Shown piece by piece: positions 59,986 to 64,000 of a DNA stretch of 64,000 nt. The position numbers and the translations under genes are program-made. Each line of letters begins with the position of its first letter. Position 1 is the stretch's first letter. Where the stretch lies: positions 53,539 to 117,538 of the forward strand of contig NZ_WTFT01000020.1 of the NCBI RefSeq assembly GCF_009861505.1, written 5' to 3'. The DNA is from Pseudomonas izuensis. Lineage in GTDB: Bacteria; Pseudomonadota; Gammaproteobacteria; Pseudomonadales; Pseudomonadaceae. A model generated the notes under the pieces. It had not been told where the DNA came from. It did not search any database and worked only from the letters and a program-made list of their open reading frames with translations.

Positions 59986-61344
59986 CTATTTGAGTTCAGG
60001 CAGACGAGCTTCACTTTTGACTTCGGCCTGGGCAATCGCATCGGCAGGCAATACAACCCGCTGTTTGCTCAACAACTGGCCCATGTTCGCCAGGACCCGG
60101 TACATCGAAAACTCCTCGGTGTAGCGCACTTCGGTGTAGCGGCGGTTGGCGTTGTAGAGTTCGTTTTCACTGTCCAGCAGGTCGAGCAGGGTGCGTTGGC
60201 CGAGGCCGAATTGATCCTGATAGGCCATGCGCACGCGTTTACTGGTGTCGGCGTATTCACGGGCGGTCGGGGTCTGCTTCTTGGCGTTGACCATGGCGTT
60301 CCAGGCCAGGTGAATGTTTTCGTTGAGCTGGCGCAGGGCATTGTTGCGGATGTCCATCGCCTGATTGATCTTGTGCGCGTCGGATTGCAGGCGAGCCTTG
60401 TCGCTGCCGCCACGGAACAGGTTGTAGTTCATGACCACGCCGACTCGCCATTCGTTGTCATGACCCTTGTCGCCTTGAATGTTGTTGTTGGCGCCTACGG
60501 CGGCTTCGGCGTCGAAGCGTGGGTAAAACGGCGACTTGGCGACCTCGTACTGGCTCTCGGCCGATTGCACGTCGGCCTGGGCGGACTTCAGGTAGGGGTT
60601 GTTTTCCACCATGCTTTGCTGGGCTTCCAGCAAGGTGCCCGGCAGTTCGCCTCGCGTCGAAGGCGGGGCTTCCAGTTCATCGGGCAGGCGACCTACCACA
60701 GCGGCAAAATTGGCTTCCGCGTCGGCCAGGTCCACTTCGGCGGTGTCGAGGTTGTTCTCCGCCAGTGCCCGGCGAGCGGTGGACTGGTCGGCGTCGGCAT
60801 TACTGCCGATACCGCGCTGGGTGCGCAGGCCGATCTGGTCGTTGACCCGCAAGTGCGCTTGCAGGTTGTTCTTGGCCAGCGTCACCAGTTCCCGGCGCTT
60901 GAGCACTTCGAGGTAGACCTCGATGGTGCGCAGGGCCAGATCCTGGGCGGTGCCCTGGGCGTAATAGGCCCGCGAGTTGACCACGCCTTTGGTGCGCTCG
61001 ACCTCATTGGCAGTATTGAAGCCATCAAAAAGCATCTGGCGCAGGCGCAGTTCCGACTGGGTGTAGTTGAGGATCGATGTGTGGTGATCGCCGAACGCCC
61101 GGGTATTGGTGTTATCGCTGTACCCGCGCCCGTAGGCGGCATTCAGGTCAACCGATGGATAAAAGCCCCCCTTGGCGACCTTCACGTCTTCATCAGCCGA
61201 CAGACGGCTGTCCACTCGCGACGCCAGTTCAGGGTGGGTTGCAATAGTGCTCTGGATCGCTTCGGTCAACGACATGGCTTGAGCCTGAGAGGTGCAGGCC
61301 ATGGCCAGTAAAACGGCGGTGCAGAGGGGGCTTAATCGGCGCAT
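59986..61344 (-). CDS. TolC-family outer-membrane channel (LapE/MapE-like)
   Basis: 452 residues. Signal peptide MRRLSPLCTAVLLAMACTSQ-AQA at the start, then the TolC repeat with long helices (two halves, about 25-230 and 240-430). RRYTEVRYTEEFSMYRVLANMG near the end is the family's second-repeat motif. It supplies the outer-membrane exit of the type I system; first gene of the unit lapE-lapB-lapC. Divergent from the adhesin gene across a 593-base gap. Confidence 0.92.
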   Translation of the reverse strand: MRRLSPLCTAVLLAMACTSQAQAMSLTEAIQSTIATHPELASRVDSRLSADEDVKVAKGGFYPSVDLNAAYGRGYSDNTNTRAFGDHHTSILNYTQSELRLRQMLFDGFNTANEVERTKGVVNSRAYYAQGTAQDLALRTIEVYLEVLKRRELVTLAKNNLQAHLRVNDQIGLRTQRGIGSNADADQSTARRALAENNLDTAEVDLADAEANFAAVVGRLPDELEAPPSTRGELPGTLLEAQQSMVENNPYLKSAQADVQSAESQYEVAKSPFYPRFDAEAAVGANNNIQGDKGHDNEWRVGVVMNYNLFRGGSDKARLQSDAHKINQAMDIRNNALRQLNENIHLAWNAMVNAKKQTPTAREYADTSKRVRMAYQDQFGLGQRTLLDLLDSENELYNANRRYTEVRYTEEFSMYRVLANMGQLLSKQRVVLPADAIAQAEVKSEARLPELK

Positions 61345-61937
61345 GGATGCATCTCCCTGATTCCTGATGGTGCTTTATCAGTCGCCAATTATTTGACGAC
61401 TTTTATAGGTAAACCGTTTCATGCTTTTAACAAAAGAGCTAAGAACATTCTGGGGCGAAGCTAAGAAGAATTTTTCATAGCGGTTATGCCGAAAAAAACT
61501 TATGCGGTCTGCAAAATCCAGCACATTGTTCACTGGCGAAGCCCTTGATTTATGAGCTTTAGGGCGCTCATCAGGGTTCGTGAAAGGCTTCGATCCACTT
61601 ATCGACATAGGGCGGAGAAGTGCTGGAGGGGAGGGATGTGTAGCGGAATTGAGTGACGGTTTTTTGTCACATGGGTGGTTCAGGACCGTTACGCTTCGCT
61701 TGCAGGACACCTGTTTGTGATTTGGATTCCAATGCCATTGATTGCAAAGGGATTACTTCAAACCGCACGTGACCTGCGGGCAACACGCCGGGCGAGATCG
61801 TCGCCAGGGCAGCGGCTTACTCAGGTAACCCCGCTGACCGGTAGACGATCCGCCGGGCAACCCGTTTGAGCCATCCATGAGCATGTTCTTCGCAACAAAA
61901 AAGTGCCGACAGCATGTTGGCAGCGGAGGAGATGCAC
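61345..61937. other. Divergent promoter region of the secretion genes and adhesin
   Basis: 593 bases without a convincing gene. GTGAC-GTTTTTT-GTCAC hairpin near 61655-61672, and a TGCCGACA/TGTTGGCA stem just before the adhesin ribosome site. No sigma-54 or clear FleQ site recognised by eye. Confidence 0.5.
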
Positions 61938-64000
61938 ATGGCTACGCTCATCGGTATCGTCAGTAAGGTCATCGGTCAGGTATTCGCACTGGCGGGCGAC
62001 GGCACTCGTCGCGTTCTGATCGAGGGCGACCGATTGTTCGCCGGTGAACAACTCAATACCGGGGCCGAAGGTGCCGTGGCGGTGCATTTGGAAAATGGCC
62101 AGGAACTGACCCTCGGACGGGGCAGCAGCCTGCAAATGAACGCTCAATTGCTGGTCCATGAATCACCTCATGTGAACGCGGCCGAGGCGGTGACGCCGAG
62201 CCAGGCGCAACTGAGCGACGTCGAGCAACTGCAAAAAGCCATTGCTGCCGGTGATGACCCGACGCAGACCGCCGAAGCCACGGCGGCCGGGCCGGGTTCG
62301 ACCGGGCCTGGCGGTGGCGCACTGGGCGGCGGCCACAGTTTTGTATTGCTTGAGGAAGTGGGCGGGCGGGTCGATCCGATCATTGGCTTCCCTACAGCCG
62401 GTTTCAATGGCATTCCCGAATTTCCCGAAGAGCGGCACGATGCCGCGATCAACACTGGCGATGACACTCCGGCGCCAGTGATCACACCTGCCGTGAACAA
62501 CCCGGTCACCCTCAACGGGCTGTCGGTGGCGGGGGGCGAACTGACCGTTAACGAAGCCAATCTCGCCGGTGGCTCGGCGAGCAATCCCGCGGCATTGACC
62601 CAGAACGGCACGTTCACCGTCACGGCGCTCGACGGGTTGAACAACCTGAGCATTGGCGGTATCAGCGTCATCAGCGGCGGCGTCGCCGCAGGCTTCCCGC
62701 AGTCAATCACCACGCCGCTGGGCAGTACCCTGACCATCACCGGTTACAACCCGGCCACGGGCGTGGTGAGTTACAGCTACACCCTCAACGGCAACGAAAC
62801 CCATACATCCGGTGACGGCACCACCCTCAGCGAACACTTCACCGTGGTGGCTGGCGACAGCAATGGCGACACCGCCACCGGTTCCCTGGACGTCAACATC
62901 ACCGATGATGTACCCAAAGCGTACGACGACCACAATGGCACGGCATCGGAAACCCATCTTGTCCTCAATGGCAACGTGCTGACCAACGACGTGCAAGGCG
63001 CAGACCGCGTGCCGGTCGGCCCGAGCAGCGGCCCGATCACCCCCGGCACGTTCGTCGGTACCTACGGCACCCTGGTGCTCAATGCCAACGGCACTTACAC
63101 CTACACCCTGAACACCAGTGATGCCGATTTCAAAGCGCTGCATGGCGGCGGCACCGGCACCGAAAATTTCACCTACACCCTCACCGATGCCGACGGCGAC
63201 ACCAGCACCGCCCACCTGATACTGAACATTCACAACAACGACGATGGCGTGACCCTCAATGGCCTCGATGCGCAGGGTGGCGAACTGACGGTCTATGAAA
63301 AGAACCTCAGCGACGGCACCAGCCCCAATGCCCCGGCCCTGACCCAGAGCGGTACCTTCACCGTCAGCGCGCTGGATGGCCTGCAAGCCCTGACCGTGGG
63401 TGGCATCACCGTGGTCAGCGGTGGCGTGGCCGCAGGTTTTCCGCAAACCATCACCACCCCCTTGGGCAGCACCTTTACCATCACCGGCTATAACCCGGCG
63501 ACCGGCGTGGTCAGCTACAGCTACACCCTGGTGGATAACGAAGCGCATCCGAACGCCAATGGCGCCAACAGCCTCACCGAGCACTTCAACGTCGTTGCCA
63601 CCGACACCGATGGCAGCACCGCCACCGGGCAAATCAACGTCAACATCGTCGACGATTTGCCGACCGCCAAACCTGACGCCGACTCCGTGCAGGAGGGCGG
63701 CACCGTCAGCGGCAACGTGCTGGACAACGACATCGGCGGCGCCGACGGCCCGGCGGCCAGCGGCGCGGTGGTCGGCGTGCGCGCCGGCTCGGACACCTCG
63801 ACCTCGGCCATCGGCGGCTTGAACAGCCAGATCAACGGCACCTACGGCTACCTGACCCTCGATGCCCATGGCAACGCGGTCTACCACAGCAACCCGAACA
63901 GCGTGAGCGGCCCCGGGGCGACCGACGTCTTCACCTACACCGTGCGCGATGCCGATGGCGACGAGAGCACCACGACTATCACCATCGACGTGTACAACAG
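61938..64000 (+). CDS. Giant type I-secreted adhesin (LapA/MapA-like), 5' part
   Basis: Runs off the window after 687 residues with no stop. The start at 61938 has GGAGGAG 6 bases ahead (an ATG two codons earlier touches it). The N-terminal ~118 residues (MATLIGIVSKVIGQVFALAG start) form a retention module; TAAG at residues 115-118 matches the LapG protease site of LapA. After residue 180 two copies of a ~140-residue T1SS-143-type repeat occur, with VCBS-like and dystroglycan-like Ig units between. Retained in the outer membrane until LapG cuts it. LapG and LapD are not in this window. Confidence 0.9.
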   Translation, partial: MATLIGIVSKVIGQVFALAGDGTRRVLIEGDRLFAGEQLNTGAEGAVAVHLENGQELTLGRGSSLQMNAQLLVHESPHVNAAEAVTPSQAQLSDVEQLQKAIAAGDDPTQTAEATAAGPGSTGPGGGALGGGHSFVLLEEVGGRVDPIIGFPTAGFNGIPEFPEERHDAAINTGDDTPAPVITPAVNNPVTLNGLSVAGGELTVNEANLAGGSASNPAALTQNGTFTVTALDGLNNLSIGGISVISGGVAAGFPQSITTPLGSTLTITGYNPATGVVSYSYTLNGNETHTSGDGTTLSEHFTVVAGDSNGDTATGSLDVNITDDVPKAYDDHNGTASETHLVLNGNVLTNDVQGADRVPVGPSSGPITPGTFVGTYGTLVLNANGTYTYTLNTSDADFKALHGGGTGTENFTYTLTDADGDTSTAHLILNIHNNDDGVTLNGLDAQGGELTVYEKNLSDGTSPNAPALTQSGTFTVSALDGLQALTVGGITVVSGGVAAGFPQTITTPLGSTFTITGYNPATGVVSYSYTLVDNEAHPNANGANSLTEHFNVVATDTDGSTATGQINVNIVDDLPTAKPDADSVQEGGTVSGNVLDNDIGGADGPAASGAVVGVRAGSDTSTSAIGGLNSQINGTYGYLTLDAHGNAVYHSNPNSVSGPGATDVFTYTVRDADGDESTTTITIDVYN

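Noticed and set aside
61675..61869. A 64-residue ORF in the gap before the adhesin
   Set aside because: No ribosome site, no recognisable domain, composition like non-coding GC-rich sequence.

Overview
The window comes from a Pseudomonas of the P. fluorescens group. The evidence is high GC with strong GC3 bias, many fluorescens-type REP palindromes, and long gene runs in the order I recall from P. aeruginosa PAO1 (comEC-exbBD-lpxK-kdsB-ptp-murB; rne-rluC-sppA-maf-yceD-rpmF-plsX-fabDG-acpP-fabF-pabC-mltG-tmk-holB-pilZ-tatD; and the gbu locus). No rRNA, tRNA, CRISPR array, phage or IS element was recognised. All names rest on reading motifs and translations; no search was run.

Layout. 0-5.7 kb: end of comEC, then a tightly overlapping operon for a TonB-type energiser (exbB/exbD), lipid A and KDO synthesis (lpxK, kdsB), a tyrosine phosphatase and murB. 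5.9-10.3 kb: an accessory block with a Tat-exported two-subunit molybdenum hydroxylase and its own cofactor maturation genes (xdhC- and mocA-like). 10.4-14.3 kb: RNase E on the minus strand, with a leader of about 640 nt starting at a good sigma-70 promoter. 14.3-27.9 kb: rluC, a HAD phosphatase, sppA, maf, and the L32/fatty-acid operon running on into folate, peptidoglycan and replication genes. 28-31.4 kb: the minus-strand small RNA RgsA, a TetR regulator, a MoaA-type radical SAM enzyme, a lipoprotein and a DUF1285 protein.

31.6-46 kb is accessory. A GntR / ADP-ribosylglycohydrolase / NCS1 permease / PfkB kinase operon matches E. coli yegTUVW apart from the transporter. There is a truncated galactonate locus (dgoK, dgoA, the last codons of a lost transporter, an IclR regulator), plus an MFS pump, a GNAT enzyme and several small proteins. 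46-56 kb: an EamA exporter, a LysR regulator, a PA1414-like small protein, an ACP-like protein lacking the usual attachment serine, an MBL hydrolase, and the guanidinobutyrate locus (two permeases, a SnoaL-like protein, gbuA, divergent gbuR). 56-64 kb: a type I secretion system (TolC-like, ABC, HlyD-like) divergent from a giant LapA/MapA-type adhesin that runs off the window end.

The strongest observation is that RgsA is complementary to the ribosome-binding site and start codon of acpP, 6.5 kb away in the same window. Others are the dgo deletion scar, the near-leaderless yceD promoter, the long rne leader without a Shine-Dalgarno sequence, and the yeg-like module with a swapped transporter.
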